A stretch of DNA of 64,000 nucleotides, taken from assembly GCF_049801095.1 (NCBI RefSeq), contig NZ_JBNAGH010000003.1, positions 558,001 to 622,000 on the forward strand, written 5' to 3'. Of the stretch, positions 25,201-34,136 are shown one piece after another. This stretch comes from Dinoroseobacter sp049801095 (GTDB lineage Bacteria; Pseudomonadota; Alphaproteobacteria; Rhodobacterales; Rhodobacteraceae). How positions within the stretch are numbered: position 1 is the stretch's first letter; every line of letters begins with the position of its first letter. The notes beneath the pieces were generated by a model. It did no database searches. It was not told where the DNA came from and saw only the letters and a program-made list of their open reading frames with translations. Made by a program: the position numbers and the translations under genes.

Positions 25201-27000
25201 ATGTTTCAATCCTTTTCTGCGACCACCACGCCCGAGCAAGGGCCGCCCCGGCTTGCCGCCCTGCGCGCCGAGATGACCCATGCCGGGGTCGATGCGTTTC
25301 TCATCCCCCGCGCTGATGCCCATCAGGGCGAGTATGTCGCCCCGCGCGATGACCGGCTGGCCTGGCTTACGGGCTTCACGGGCTCGGCGGGGTTCTGCAT
25401 CGCACTGGCCGACACGGCGGGCGTGTTCGTGGATGGGCGTTATACGCTGCAATCCCGCCAGCAGGTCGCGCTGGAGGCCTTCACCCCGGTCTCCTGGCCG
25501 AAAACGCAGCCCGGTCCCTGGCTGACCGAGACGCTGGGCACGGGCGTGGTCGGGTTCGATCCCTGGCTCCACACGAAGGCCGAGATCGCGCGGCTGGAGA
25601 AGGGGCTGGGCGAAGGTCTCAGCCTGTTGCGGGTCGACAATCTCGTGGACCGGATCTGGCCCGATCAGCCCGCCCCACCCCAGGGCGCGGTCAAGATTCA
25701 TCCGGACGCTCTGGCAGGTCGCAGCGCGGCCGAGAAACGTGCGGAGATTGCCGAGGCCTTACGCGCGGCCAATGAGACCGCCGCGATCCTCACCCTGCCC
25801 GACAGCCTCTGCTGGCTGCTGAACATCCGGGGCTCGGACATCCCGCGCAATCCCGTGGTCCATGGCTTCGCGATCCTCCATGCCGATGGGGGCTGCGATC
25901 TCTTCCTAGATGCCGCCAAGCTCTCCGACGACGTCATGGCCCATCTGGGTCCCGATGTGCGGATCGCCGCGCCCGAAAGCTTCGGTCCTGCCGTGATGGC
26001 CCTGAGCGGCCCGGTGCGCCTGGATCCCGCAACCGCGCCGGTCGCGATCTTTGACCTGCTCGAGAGCGCCGGGATCCCGGTCTCGGAAGGAGATGACCCC
26101 TGCATTCTGCCCAAGGCCTGCAAAACCGAGGCCGAGATTTCGGGGACTGCCGAAGCCCATTTGCGCGACGGGGCGGCCATGGTCGAGTTCCTCGCCTGGC
26201 TCGATGCCCAGGACCCGGGCAGCCTGCATGAGATCGACGTGGTGACCGCGTTGGAGGGGTTCCGCGCGGCCACCGGCGCGCTCCTCGATATCAGCTTCGA
26301 GACGATCTGCGGCACCGGTCCCCATGGGGCGATCGTCCATTACCGGGTGACCGAGGACACCAATCGCGCGGTCACCCCCGGCGACCTGCTGCTGGTCGAT
26401 AGCGGCGGACAATATGCCGATGGCACCACGGATGTGACCCGCACCATGGCCACGGGCACGCCCCCGGACGGGGCTGTCGCGGCCTTCACCCGGGTGTTGC
26501 AGGGCATGATCGCCGTCAGCCTTGCGCGCTGGCCCAAAGGGCTCGCGGGTCGCGATCTCGATGCGCTGGCCCGCGCGCCGCTCTGGCGGGCCGGGCAGGA
26601 TTACGACCACGGCACGGGCCATGGGGTCGGCACCTATCTCTGCGTGCACGAAGGGCCACAACGGCTCAGCCGGGTGAGCGAGGTCCCCTTGCGCCCCGGC
26701 ATGATCCTGAGCAACGAGCCCGGCTATTACCGCGAGGGCGCCTTTGGGATCCGGATCGAAAACCTCGTGGTCGTGACCGAGATGATCCCGCCCGAAGGCG
26801 GCGATCCCGGGCGCGAGATGCTGGGCTTTCGAACCCTCACCTATGTGCCCATCGACCGGCGCCTGATCGATCTGTCGATGCTGTCACCGGCGGAACGAGA
26901 CTGGCTCGACAACTACCACGCGCAAGTGCGGAGCTACCTCAAGCCCCGCGTCTCGCACAGCGCGCGAGACTGGCTGATCCGGGTCACAGCACCTCTCTGA
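25201..27000 (+). CDS. Aminopeptidase P family protein (Xaa-Pro aminopeptidase)
   Basis: A 599-residue metallopeptidase of family M24 removing N-terminal residues before proline. Order: two creatinase-like N-terminal domains (about residues 15-310), the catalytic pita-bread domain (about 325-540), and a C-terminal M24_C extension. Metal ligands are visible in LLLVDSGGQYADGTTDVTRT (two Asp), HGTGHGVGTYL (His), NEPGYYREGAFGIRIEN (two Glu). The long three-domain form is typical of alphaproteobacteria and eukaryotic cytosolic enzymes. It is cytosolic, with no signal peptide. Confidence 0.93.
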   Translation: MFQSFSATTTPEQGPPRLAALRAEMTHAGVDAFLIPRADAHQGEYVAPRDDRLAWLTGFTGSAGFCIALADTAGVFVDGRYTLQSRQQVALEAFTPVSWPKTQPGPWLTETLGTGVVGFDPWLHTKAEIARLEKGLGEGLSLLRVDNLVDRIWPDQPAPPQGAVKIHPDALAGRSAAEKRAEIAEALRAANETAAILTLPDSLCWLLNIRGSDIPRNPVVHGFAILHADGGCDLFLDAAKLSDDVMAHLGPDVRIAAPESFGPAVMALSGPVRLDPATAPVAIFDLLESAGIPVSEGDDPCILPKACKTEAEISGTAEAHLRDGAAMVEFLAWLDAQDPGSLHEIDVVTALEGFRAATGALLDISFETICGTGPHGAIVHYRVTEDTNRAVTPGDLLLVDSGGQYADGTTDVTRTMATGTPPDGAVAAFTRVLQGMIAVSLARWPKGLAGRDLDALARAPLWRAGQDYDHGTGHGVGTYLCVHEGPQRLSRVSEVPLRPGMILSNEPGYYREGAFGIRIENLVVVTEMIPPEGGDPGREMLGFRTLTYVPIDRRLIDLSMLSPAERDWLDNYHAQVRSYLKPRVSHSARDWLIRVTAPL

Positions 27001-27089
27001 GCGCGCAGGACCGCATCACCGAGACACAAAACTGATACAGTCCGCGCCCTATCACACGGGACGCGGAAAACCGAAGGAAGGGGAGTGCC

Positions 27090-27431
27090 ATGAGCGACCA
27101 CATCAAGATCCACAAGGCCGAGGGAACCTGGACCGTCCGGGCCGATGGCGCGGTCCTGGCCGAGAGCGAGAACGCGCTGGAGCTGATCGAAGGCAGCAGC
27201 GACCCGGTGATCTACTTCCCGCGCGCGGATATCGGCATGGCCTTTCTGGAGCCCTCCGAGACCCGCTCCCATTGCCCCTTCAAGGGCGATGCGAGCTACT
27301 ATTCGATCCACGCGTCAGCCGGGCTGATCCCGGATGCGGGCTGGTCCTATGAAAGCCCCAAAGACGGGGTGGCGCGGATCCGCGACCACATCGCGTTCTA
27401 CCCGCATAAAGTGACGGTCGAGCGCATCTGA
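27090..27431 (+). CDS. DUF427 domain protein
   Basis: A 113-residue soluble protein of the DUF427 family. The signature ETRSHCPFKGDASYYSI near residue 56 and the C-terminal YESPKDGVARIRDHIAFYP are both present, and the length is that of the single-domain form. Function is unknown. A Shine-Dalgarno GAAGGAAGGGGAG precedes the ATG. It lies 89 bp after aminopeptidase P on the same strand and may be transcribed with it or from its own promoter. Confidence 0.85.
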   Translation: MSDHIKIHKAEGTWTVRADGAVLAESENALELIEGSSDPVIYFPRADIGMAFLEPSETRSHCPFKGDASYYSIHASAGLIPDAGWSYESPKDGVARIRDHIAFYPHKVTVERI

Positions 27432-27550
27432 CCCATCTGCCCCGCGCCGCTCCGGTGGCGCCGGGCAAACCCGATCCGCAGCAGAGCCTGAGGGGGAGTC
27501 GCGCCGCGCGCGACGGGGGCAACGCCCCCAAATCAGGCACGCAGTGCGGA

Positions 27551-27570
27551 TAAAAATGCGCCGCAGGCGC
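27551..27570 (-). terminator. Intrinsic terminator of the EamA-ispZ operon
   Basis: On the minus strand, GCGCC-TGC-GGCGC is followed by ATTTTTA, 24 bp after the ispZ stop. Hairpin plus T5 is the standard intrinsic layout. A second hairpin, GGGGGC-AAC-GCCCCC at 27515-27529, lies further on, without T-tract. Confidence 0.75.
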
Positions 27571-27593
27571 GCAGTTTGGCAACCGTCCGGAGA

Positions 27594-28205
27594 TCAGGCC
27601 TCCGGGTCGTCCTTCTCCAGTGAATAGCGCTCGAGCATCCGCGCCTGCGCAATGAAGAAAGCAAAGAGCGCTGCCGGCAGGGCGAAGGTCTCGAACTTCA
27701 CCCAGAATTCCGTATCCATGGTGCGCCAGACGATCTCATTGGCGATGGCCATGGAGGCGAACATCGCCGTCAGGCGCTTGGTCAGCCGCATCCAGCCTTC
27801 CTGGGCCAGGGGCATCAGGTCTTCCATGACGAAGGCCAGGTAGGATTGCCCCCGAAGCAACCCGATCCCGAGGATCGCCGCGAACATGCCGTAAACGATG
27901 GTGGTCTTGATCTTGAAGAAAGCCTCATCGTTGAAGATCACCGTGAGCCCGCCAAAGACGATGACCAGCACAGCGGTCATGATCTGCATGCGGCTGAGCT
28001 TGCCCGTCAGCTTCCACAGGATCGCGATCGACAGCAGAAGCACGGGCACAAAGCCCGCCGTTGCCACGATGAACCCGTCATAATCGCGGCCCCAGATCGG
28101 ATAGACCTCATCCTTGATCCGCATATAGACGATGAAGAAGCCCAGCACGGGGCCCAGCTCCAGCGCCATCTTGACCCAGGGGTTGATCGGTTTCTGCTCT
28201 GCCAT
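27594..28205 (-). CDS. ispZ: Septation protein IspZ/YciB family, inner membrane
   Basis: A 203-residue protein with about five to six membrane helices, of the IspZ/YciB (intracellular septation protein A) family, implicated in envelope integrity and division. INPWVKMALELGPVLGFFIVY at the N-terminus and RPLTKR-like MRLTKRLTAMFASMAIANEIVW later fit the family, as does TDTEFWVKFETFALP. ATG at 28205 has AGAGG 5 nt upstream; the annotation from 28223 adds six unlikely residues. It overlaps or abuts the EamA gene upstream (28220), so the two are co-transcribed. Confidence 0.87.
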   Translation of the reverse strand: MAEQKPINPWVKMALELGPVLGFFIVYMRIKDEVYPIWGRDYDGFIVATAGFVPVLLLSIAILWKLTGKLSRMQIMTAVLVIVFGGLTVIFNDEAFFKIKTTIVYGMFAAILGIGLLRGQSYLAFVMEDLMPLAQEGWMRLTKRLTAMFASMAIANEIVWRTMDTEFWVKFETFALPAALFAFFIAQARMLERYSLEKDDPEA

Positions 28206-28219
28206 CGGGCCTCTCTCAC

Positions 28220-29122
28220 TCATCCTGCGACCTCCACTATCACAGCCCCCGCTGCGATCAATGCCATCAGGCCCATGCGGCGCGGCCCCACGGTCTCCTT
28301 CAGGAAGACCCAGCCGATCACCGCCGCAAAGACCGTGGAGGTTTCCCGCAAGATGGCGGCCTCGCCAACTTTGTCGAGCCGGGTTGCCATCATGATCGAT
28401 CCGAAGCTGCCGATCGCCACCACAGCGCCGATGACCCCGCGCAGAGCGAGGGGCCCAAGCGCCGGGGCATCAGCCATCCGGCGCCAACGCAGGGCCGCCA
28501 CACAAGGAAAGACAAGACTGTCGATGAAGAAGAACCACGCCAAAAACGTGAACGGATCCGCCGTCGCCCGGATCCCATAGGCATCAAAGGTCGTATAGAG
28601 CGCCACAAAGAGGCCTGTGGCGACAGCCAACCCGAGCGCGGGCACAAGCGTATCCCGCGCCACCTCGATATGGATCAAATTGTAAGCCGCGAGCCCGAAG
28701 ATCCCCGCCAGCAACACCGCAACCCCGACCCACTGCATCGGCGCGAACGTCTCTCCGAATATGAGATAGGCCCCGAACACAGTGAAAAGCGGCCCCGTTC
28801 CGCGCACCACGGGGTAGACGACCGTATAGGCCCCCTTGGAATAGGCAAACCCCTGCAGCGTTTTATAGGCCGTGTGGATCAGGAAGACGCCGAGAAAGAT
28901 GGGCCACATATGCGGCTCCGGCCAAGGCACGATCCAGAGCGCGGTGGGCGCCGCGATCACGAAGAGTGCGCTATCGATGGCACCGCGGGACAGCCACGGA
29001 TCATGGCGGCCCTTTTGCAGCGCGCCGAAAATCGCGTGGAGCAGCGCCGCGGTCAGCGCGAGGATCAGGGCCAGGGATTTTCCATCCGCCGTCCCTTCGA
29101 GGCTGACCAGCCAGTCGCTCAT
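28220..29122 (-). CDS. EamA/DMT family transporter
   Basis: A 300-residue inner-membrane protein with ten hydrophobic segments in two homologous halves, the drug/metabolite transporter plan. VVYPVVRGTGPLFTVFGAYLIFGE in the first half and ILRETSTVFAAVIGWVFLKETVGP in the second are the repeated EamA signatures. Substrate is unknown. It is upstream of ispZ with a 14-bp gap and shares its terminator. A degenerate copy of the intergenic repeat lies between it and ftsY. Confidence 0.85.
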   Translation of the reverse strand: MSDWLVSLEGTADGKSLALILALTAALLHAIFGALQKGRHDPWLSRGAIDSALFVIAAPTALWIVPWPEPHMWPIFLGVFLIHTAYKTLQGFAYSKGAYTVVYPVVRGTGPLFTVFGAYLIFGETFAPMQWVGVAVLLAGIFGLAAYNLIHIEVARDTLVPALGLAVATGLFVALYTTFDAYGIRATADPFTFLAWFFFIDSLVFPCVAALRWRRMADAPALGPLALRGVIGAVVAIGSFGSIMMATRLDKVGEAAILRETSTVFAAVIGWVFLKETVGPRRMGLMALIAAGAVIVEVAG

Positions 29123-29150
29123 CGGTTTGTCCCGTCGAGACGCGTCGGAG

Positions 29151-29215
29151 GGGGGCTGTCTGCCCCCCGCGCAGACAAGCTGCGCCCCCCCGAGGATATT
29201 TCGAGACTTAAGTCC
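29151..29215 (-). repeat. Degenerate GC-hairpin plus GAGGATATTT element
   Basis: GGGGGC (29151-29156) and GCCCCC (29162-29167) enclose TGTCT, then CGAGGATATTTCGAGACTTAAG follows. The layout (GC hairpin, then a G-rich GAGTATTT-like tail) resembles the repeats at 3117 and 49702, but the tail has diverged. Assignment to the same family is inference. Confidence 0.4.
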
Positions 29216-30622
29216 TCAGCGCTCAAGACCGGTGAGCGCATCGGCAAACTCCTCCGGATCGAAGGGGGCGAGGTCGTCGATTTGCTCGCCGACGCCGATG
29301 GCGTGGATCGGCAGGCCGAACTTGTCCGCGAGCGCCACAAGAACCCCGCCCTTGGCCGTGCCGTCGAGCTTGGTCATCACGAGTCCCGAGACATCAGCGA
29401 GGTTGCGGAAGGTTTCGACCTGGCTCAGCGCGTTCTGACCCGTGGTTGCGTCGAGCACCAGAAGCGTATTATGCGGCGCGGTCTCGTCGACCTTGCGGAT
29501 CACGCGGACAATCTTGGCGAGCTCTTCCATCAGATCCGCGCGGTTCTGCAACCGTCCCGCCGTATCGATCATCAGAAGGTCAGCGCCGCTGGACTGGGCC
29601 TGCTTGATCGCATCGAAGGCGAGCGAGGCGGGGTCGGAGCCTTCGGGCGCGGTCAACACCGGCACCCCGGCGCGGTCGCCCCAGACCTGCAGCTGCTCCA
29701 CCGCCGCTGCACGGAACGTGTCCCCGGCGGCGATTACCACGGATTTGCCCGCCGCCCGGAACTGGCTGGCCAGCTTGCCGATCGTCGTGGTTTTGCCGGA
29801 TCCGTTCACCCCGACCACCAGAACCACTTGCGGGCGTTTGGGATAGATCGGTAGTGGGCGGGCCACAGGTTCCATGATCCGGGCGATCTCATCGGAGAGG
29901 ATCCGTTTGATATCCTCCGTCGAGACTTTGCGCCCCATGCGCCCTTCGGCGATATTCGCGCTCACCCGCAGGGCCGTGTCGACGCCCATATCCGAGGCGA
30001 TCAGCACCTCCTCAAGGCTCTCGAGCATCTCGTCATCCATGACCCGCCGCATGGTCGGAGCGGCTGGCACGGGCATGGGCGCGGGGGTGGGCGCGGCCGC
30101 TTCCGGGACGGGCTCTGGCGCAGGTTGTGCCGATCCGCCCCCGAAGAGACGCCCGATCAGGCCGGGCTTGCGCGCCGGTTCCGGTGTCGCCACGGGCGCG
30201 GGATTGGGGTCTTCCACCGGCTCCGGGCTGGGTTCGGGCTCTGGCGTGAGCTCAGGCTCGGGTTCCATCTCGGCACTTGGGGCCGGTTCGGGCTCCGGGA
30301 TCGGCTCAGGATCCGGGATCGGATCGGGTTCAGGCGCAGCAGGCTCGGGGATCGGTGCGGGCTCTGTTGTCGGTGCGGGCTCCGGGGTGTCCTCGACAAT
30401 GGGATCCGGGGCAGCCGTAACCTCTGATGCCGGGGGCGGTGCCTCCGGTTCGGCTCTAGGCGCCGAAGCTTCAGCCCGCTCAGGCTCAGGCTCAGGCGCA
30501 GGCGGTGGAGGTGGCGGCGTCGCATCGACCTCGCCGCCATCCTCGACAAGCGCGTCCAGCCCTTCCTCCAGCTTCGAGGAGGATTTGAACATCCGGGTCT
30601 TGAGCTTCTTGAAAAACGACAT
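29216..30622 (-). CDS. ftsY: Signal recognition particle receptor FtsY
   Basis: The SRP receptor GTPase for cotranslational membrane targeting. The 468-residue protein has a short basic N-terminus (MSFFKKLKTRMFKSSSK), a Pro/Glu-rich disordered region (about residues 36-150, many PEPEP-like units), and the NG domain: G1 GVNGSGKTTTIGKLA, DTAGR, TKLDGTAKGG and the closing GVGEQIDDLAPF. The acidic region plays the role of the A domain that contacts the membrane. ATG at 30622 is directly preceded by a purine-rich stretch. It appears monocistronic. Confidence 0.95.
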   Translation of the reverse strand: MSFFKKLKTRMFKSSSKLEEGLDALVEDGGEVDATPPPPPPAPEPEPERAEASAPRAEPEAPPPASEVTAAPDPIVEDTPEPAPTTEPAPIPEPAAPEPDPIPDPEPIPEPEPAPSAEMEPEPELTPEPEPSPEPVEDPNPAPVATPEPARKPGLIGRLFGGGSAQPAPEPVPEAAAPTPAPMPVPAAPTMRRVMDDEMLESLEEVLIASDMGVDTALRVSANIAEGRMGRKVSTEDIKRILSDEIARIMEPVARPLPIYPKRPQVVLVVGVNGSGKTTTIGKLASQFRAAGKSVVIAAGDTFRAAAVEQLQVWGDRAGVPVLTAPEGSDPASLAFDAIKQAQSSGADLLMIDTAGRLQNRADLMEELAKIVRVIRKVDETAPHNTLLVLDATTGQNALSQVETFRNLADVSGLVMTKLDGTAKGGVLVALADKFGLPIHAIGVGEQIDDLAPFDPEEFADALTGLER

Positions 30623-30792
30623 CGGGGGCCTTCTCGCGGGGTCTACACCTCTGGCTCACACCTAATCGCCCCGATGCCCGAGGAAAAGCCCGCAGCCCGC
30701 TTCTGCGTGGATTCGCCCTTGCCTGATGCGGGCATGCCGCCGCTGCGGATCAGGGATCGACGGATGCCCATGGCATTGCTAGCCTTTTCGCC

Positions 30793-31194
30793 ATGCTGCG
30801 CGCTCTTGCTCTCTGCCTCATGACGACCCTTCCGGCTCAGGCTGCGGAGGAGGCGCCCCTGTCGGGGGTAGATTTTGCCGAGCGGGTCACCGGCAAGACG
30901 ATCTATTTCGAGCAATATGGCCGCGCCTACGGGGCGGAAACCTATCGCAGCGACGGCTCCGTCACGTGGCGGTTTTCGGGCGAGGAGTGCCGCGAGGGAC
31001 GCTGGTACCCGGAAGGGGACGCGATTTGTTTCGTCTATGAACACGCGCCGAACGAGCCGCAATGCTGGCACTTCTTCGACCAGCCTCAGGGTCTTGTGGG
31101 CCGCGTGGTGGGGGCGGATCCGCTCGATGATCTGACCGGACGGCGGGAGAGCCCGGCGCCGCTGATCTGCGATCAACCCTATCTCGGGGCCTGA
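30793..31194 (+). CDS. Secreted protein of unknown function, 133 aa
   Basis: A signal peptide (MLRALALCLMTTLPAQAAEE, cleavage probably after AQA) predicts a periplasmic protein. The mature part has four Cys (GEECREG, DAICFVY, PQCWHFF, LICDQPY), enough for two disulfides, and aromatic-rich segments such as GDAICFVYEH. I do not recognise a named domain. No strong Shine-Dalgarno is visible before the ATG. It is divergent from ftsY and convergent with xseA, whose stop is 4 bp away. Confidence 0.7.
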   Translation: MLRALALCLMTTLPAQAAEEAPLSGVDFAERVTGKTIYFEQYGRAYGAETYRSDGSVTWRFSGEECREGRWYPEGDAICFVYEHAPNEPQCWHFFDQPQGLVGRVVGADPLDDLTGRRESPAPLICDQPYLGA

Positions 31195-31198
31195 CCCC

Positions 31199-32788
31199 TC
31201 AGAAAAGAGACCCCTGGTCTGGTTCGGAGGATTTGCGCTTGCGCTGTGCTTTGGGCTTTGCGGCTTTTGTCGGAGCCGCGACGGGAGTGTCCGTGGCGGC
31301 GACCGCGAGGCGGCCATCCTGGAACTGGATTTCGAGCCCGGATGCCTCCGCAGCGCTGGCCTTCGTCGTTACGATCCCCTCGCCCGCACGCACTACCGCG
31401 TAGCCGCGCTTGAGCGTCGCCTCATAGCCTACGGTGGTCCGCACACGCTCCAACGCCTCAAGCCCGCTGCGCCATCCGGCGACTTGCGCCGCTGAGACCC
31501 GGGCCAGTCGGGCCGACAAGCCGTCAAACCGGTCCCGCTCGCGCCCCACCTGCAGCGTCAGGGTCTCGGGCCGCAGCCGCGCCGCACGGGTCGCAAGCCG
31601 CTCGGTCTGGAGCGTGACCACCCGAGGGAGCGCTGTATCGAGCCGTGCGCCCGCTTGCGCGACCCGCTGGGCGCCCGCTTCGATCTGCGCGCGCAGCAGT
31701 CGGGGCCGCAGGGCCGCGCCCGCCTCGGCCAGCGCGCCCCGCTTGGCCTGCGTCGCGCTGCGCAAGGCGGCGGGCAGACGCGCCGTGGCATGGTCGAGCC
31801 GCTGGGACGGCGTGCTCAACAGCTCTTCGGGCCGGGGCAAGGCGCGAGAGAGATCGCGCACCCGTTGTCCCCGGATCCGCACGCCCCCGGTCAGACCGGT
31901 CAGCATCCGCGCCCCCAGGCTGTCGAGCCCGGCCAAGAGGTCGAGCCGCACGGGCACGGCCCGCTCCGCCGCCGCCGTGGGCGTGGGCGCGCGCAGATCG
32001 GCGGCATGGTCGATCAGGGTCGTGTCGGTCTCGTGCCCCACGGCAGAGATCAGGGGGATCTCGCTTTCGGCGGCGGCGCGCACCACGGCTTCCTCGTTGA
32101 AGCCCCAGAGATCCTCGAGGCTCCCGCCCCCCCGCGCCACAATGAGCAGATCGGGCCGAGGCAGCGCCCCGCCCGGGGTCAGCGCGTTGAACCCGCGGAT
32201 CGCATTGCTCACCTCGGGCGCGCAATTTTGCCCTTGCACGGCCACGGGCCAGATCAGCACCTTGCGCGGACACCGCTCCCGCAGCCGGTGAAGGATATCG
32301 CGGATCACCGCGCCCGAGGGGCTGGTCACCACGCCGATCACCTCGGGCAGGAACGGGATTGGACGCTTGCGCCCCTCGTCAAAAAGCCCCTCTGCGGCAA
32401 GCTGCCTGCGCCGCTTCTCCAGCATCGCCATGAGCGCGCCGACCCCGGCCACGGCGATCCGGTCCACATTGATATTGTAGCGCGAGGACGGCGCATAGGC
32501 ACTGAGCTTGCCCTCAACCACGACCTCGAGCCCCTCTTCGGGCATCACACCGAGGCCTGCCACCTGCCCTTTCCAGGTAGTGCAATTGATCACCGCGCGG
32601 TCGTCCTTGAGGTCGAAATAGAGATGCCCGGACTTGGCCCGCATCACCCGGCCCAACTCGCCCTTCACCCGCACGCGACCAAACTCGCCCTCCAGCGTGC
32701 GCTTGATCGCCCCCGAAAGCTCCGAGACCGTGAATTCCGGCGCGTTCTGGCCCGGCTGGGGGTCGTCGATCAGGTCGAAATCGGACAT
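31199..32788 (-). CDS. xseA: Exodeoxyribonuclease VII large subunit
   Basis: Large catalytic subunit of the single-strand exonuclease ExoVII. The 529-residue protein has an N-terminal OB fold (FTVSELSGAIKRTLEGEFGRV onward, about residues 18-115), then the catalytic domain with GVVTSPSGAVIRDIL and ARGGGSLEDLWGFN..., and a long Arg/Ala/Glu coiled-coil region. The start at 32788 is set by the family N-terminus MSDFDLIDD; 39 upstream codons are open but unrelated. The C-terminal 30 residues are Lys-rich. XseB is not in the window. It is divergent from purD. Confidence 0.93.
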   Translation of the reverse strand: MSDFDLIDDPQPGQNAPEFTVSELSGAIKRTLEGEFGRVRVKGELGRVMRAKSGHLYFDLKDDRAVINCTTWKGQVAGLGVMPEEGLEVVVEGKLSAYAPSSRYNINVDRIAVAGVGALMAMLEKRRRQLAAEGLFDEGRKRPIPFLPEVIGVVTSPSGAVIRDILHRLRERCPRKVLIWPVAVQGQNCAPEVSNAIRGFNALTPGGALPRPDLLIVARGGGSLEDLWGFNEEAVVRAAAESEIPLISAVGHETDTTLIDHAADLRAPTPTAAAERAVPVRLDLLAGLDSLGARMLTGLTGGVRIRGQRVRDLSRALPRPEELLSTPSQRLDHATARLPAALRSATQAKRGALAEAGAALRPRLLRAQIEAGAQRVAQAGARLDTALPRVVTLQTERLATRAARLRPETLTLQVGRERDRFDGLSARLARVSAAQVAGWRSGLEALERVRTTVGYEATLKRGYAVVRAGEGIVTTKASAAEASGLEIQFQDGRLAVAATDTPVAAPTKAAKPKAQRKRKSSEPDQGSLF

Positions 32789-32866
32789 TTGGCCTCGCTT
32801 GCCTCGCTTTGCTGCGCATCTTAGAACGCGGCAACCCCGGGTAAAAGTCAAAGGACGCGGCAGATC

Positions 32867-34129
32867 ATGAACATCCTCATCCTCGGCAGTGGCGGTCGCG
32901 AACATGCGCTGGCCTGGGCGGTGTCCCAGAACCCGAAATGCGACCGGCTGATCGTGGCACCGGGCAATGCGGGCATGGCCGAGATCGCTGAATGCGCGGC
33001 GCTGGATATCGAGGATCGGAACGCCGTGGTGGGCTTTGCCGAGGAAGCCGCGATTGATTTCGTGATCATCGGGCCCGAGGCGCCTCTGGCCGCCGGGGTC
33101 GCCGACCGGCTGCGCGAGGCGGGAATCCTATGCTTTGGTCCCTCGGCGGCGGCCGCACAGCTCGAAGCATCCAAGACCTTCACCAAGCAGGTCTGTGACG
33201 CAGCGGGCGCCCCCACGGCCGCCTATGCCCACTTCACCGACGCCGCCGCCGCGCGGGCCTATATCGAGGCGCAGGGCGCGCCCATCGTGGTCAAGGCCGA
33301 TGGTCTGGCCGCGGGCAAAGGCGTGATCGTCGCGATGACCGAGGCCGAAGCGCTGGCCGCGGTGGATGACATGTTCGGCGGAGCCTTTGGCGGGGCGGGC
33401 GCGGAGGTCGTGATAGAGGAGTTCATGACCGGTGAAGAGGCGTCGTATTTCGTGCTCTGCGATGGCGAGACCGTGCTACCGATCGGTACGGCGCAGGACC
33501 ACAAGCGCGCCTTTGACGGCGATAAGGGGCCGAATACGGGCGGCATGGGCGCCTACTCCCCTGCCCCGGTTCTTACGGACGCGATTGCCCGGCAGGCGCT
33601 GGACGAGATCATCCGCCCCTCCATGGACGAGATGGCCAAACGCGGCATGCCTTATCAGGGCGTGCTCTATGCTGGTCTGATGATCGAGGATGGGCGCGCC
33701 CGGCTGGTGGAGTACAACGCGCGCTTCGGCGATCCGGAATGCCAGGTGCTGATGATGCGGCTCGGGGCCCAGGCGCTCGACCTGATGCTGGCCTGCGCCG
33801 AGGGCAAGCTGGCCGAGGCCAAGGTGAACTGGGCCGAGGATCATGCCCTGACCGTTGTGCTCGCCGCCGAGGGCTATCCCGGCTCCTATGAGAAGGGCAC
33901 TGAGATCCGTGGGATCGAGGCCTTGCCCGAGGACAGCGCCAATATGGTGTTCCACGCAGGGACAAAGCGCGAGGGCGGTCGGCTTCTGGCCAATGGCGGA
34001 CGGGTGCTCAACGCGACGGCCCGTGGCGCGACCCTCGCCGAGGCGCAGGCCAAGGCCTATGCGCTGGTGGACGGGATCGATTGGCCCGAGAGCATGGTGC
34101 GCCGGGATATCGGCTGGCGCGCGCTCTGA
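32867..34129 (+). CDS. purD: Phosphoribosylamine-glycine ligase
   Basis: Second step of purine synthesis, ATP-dependent joining of glycine to phosphoribosylamine. The 420-residue protein starts with MNILILGSGGREHALAWA, the family signature, and has the ATP-grasp region VVKADGLAAGKGV near residue 142 and DHKRAFDGDKGPNTGGMGAY near residue 210. EYNARFGDPECQ near residue 284 binds metal. Length is standard. The start is 79 bp from the divergent xseA start. Confidence 0.95.
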   Translation: MNILILGSGGREHALAWAVSQNPKCDRLIVAPGNAGMAEIAECAALDIEDRNAVVGFAEEAAIDFVIIGPEAPLAAGVADRLREAGILCFGPSAAAAQLEASKTFTKQVCDAAGAPTAAYAHFTDAAAARAYIEAQGAPIVVKADGLAAGKGVIVAMTEAEALAAVDDMFGGAFGGAGAEVVIEEFMTGEEASYFVLCDGETVLPIGTAQDHKRAFDGDKGPNTGGMGAYSPAPVLTDAIARQALDEIIRPSMDEMAKRGMPYQGVLYAGLMIEDGRARLVEYNARFGDPECQVLMMRLGAQALDLMLACAEGKLAEAKVNWAEDHALTVVLAAEGYPGSYEKGTEIRGIEALPEDSANMVFHAGTKREGGRLLANGGRVLNATARGATLAEAQAKAYALVDGIDWPESMVRRDIGWRAL

Positions 34130-34136
34130 GGCGCGC

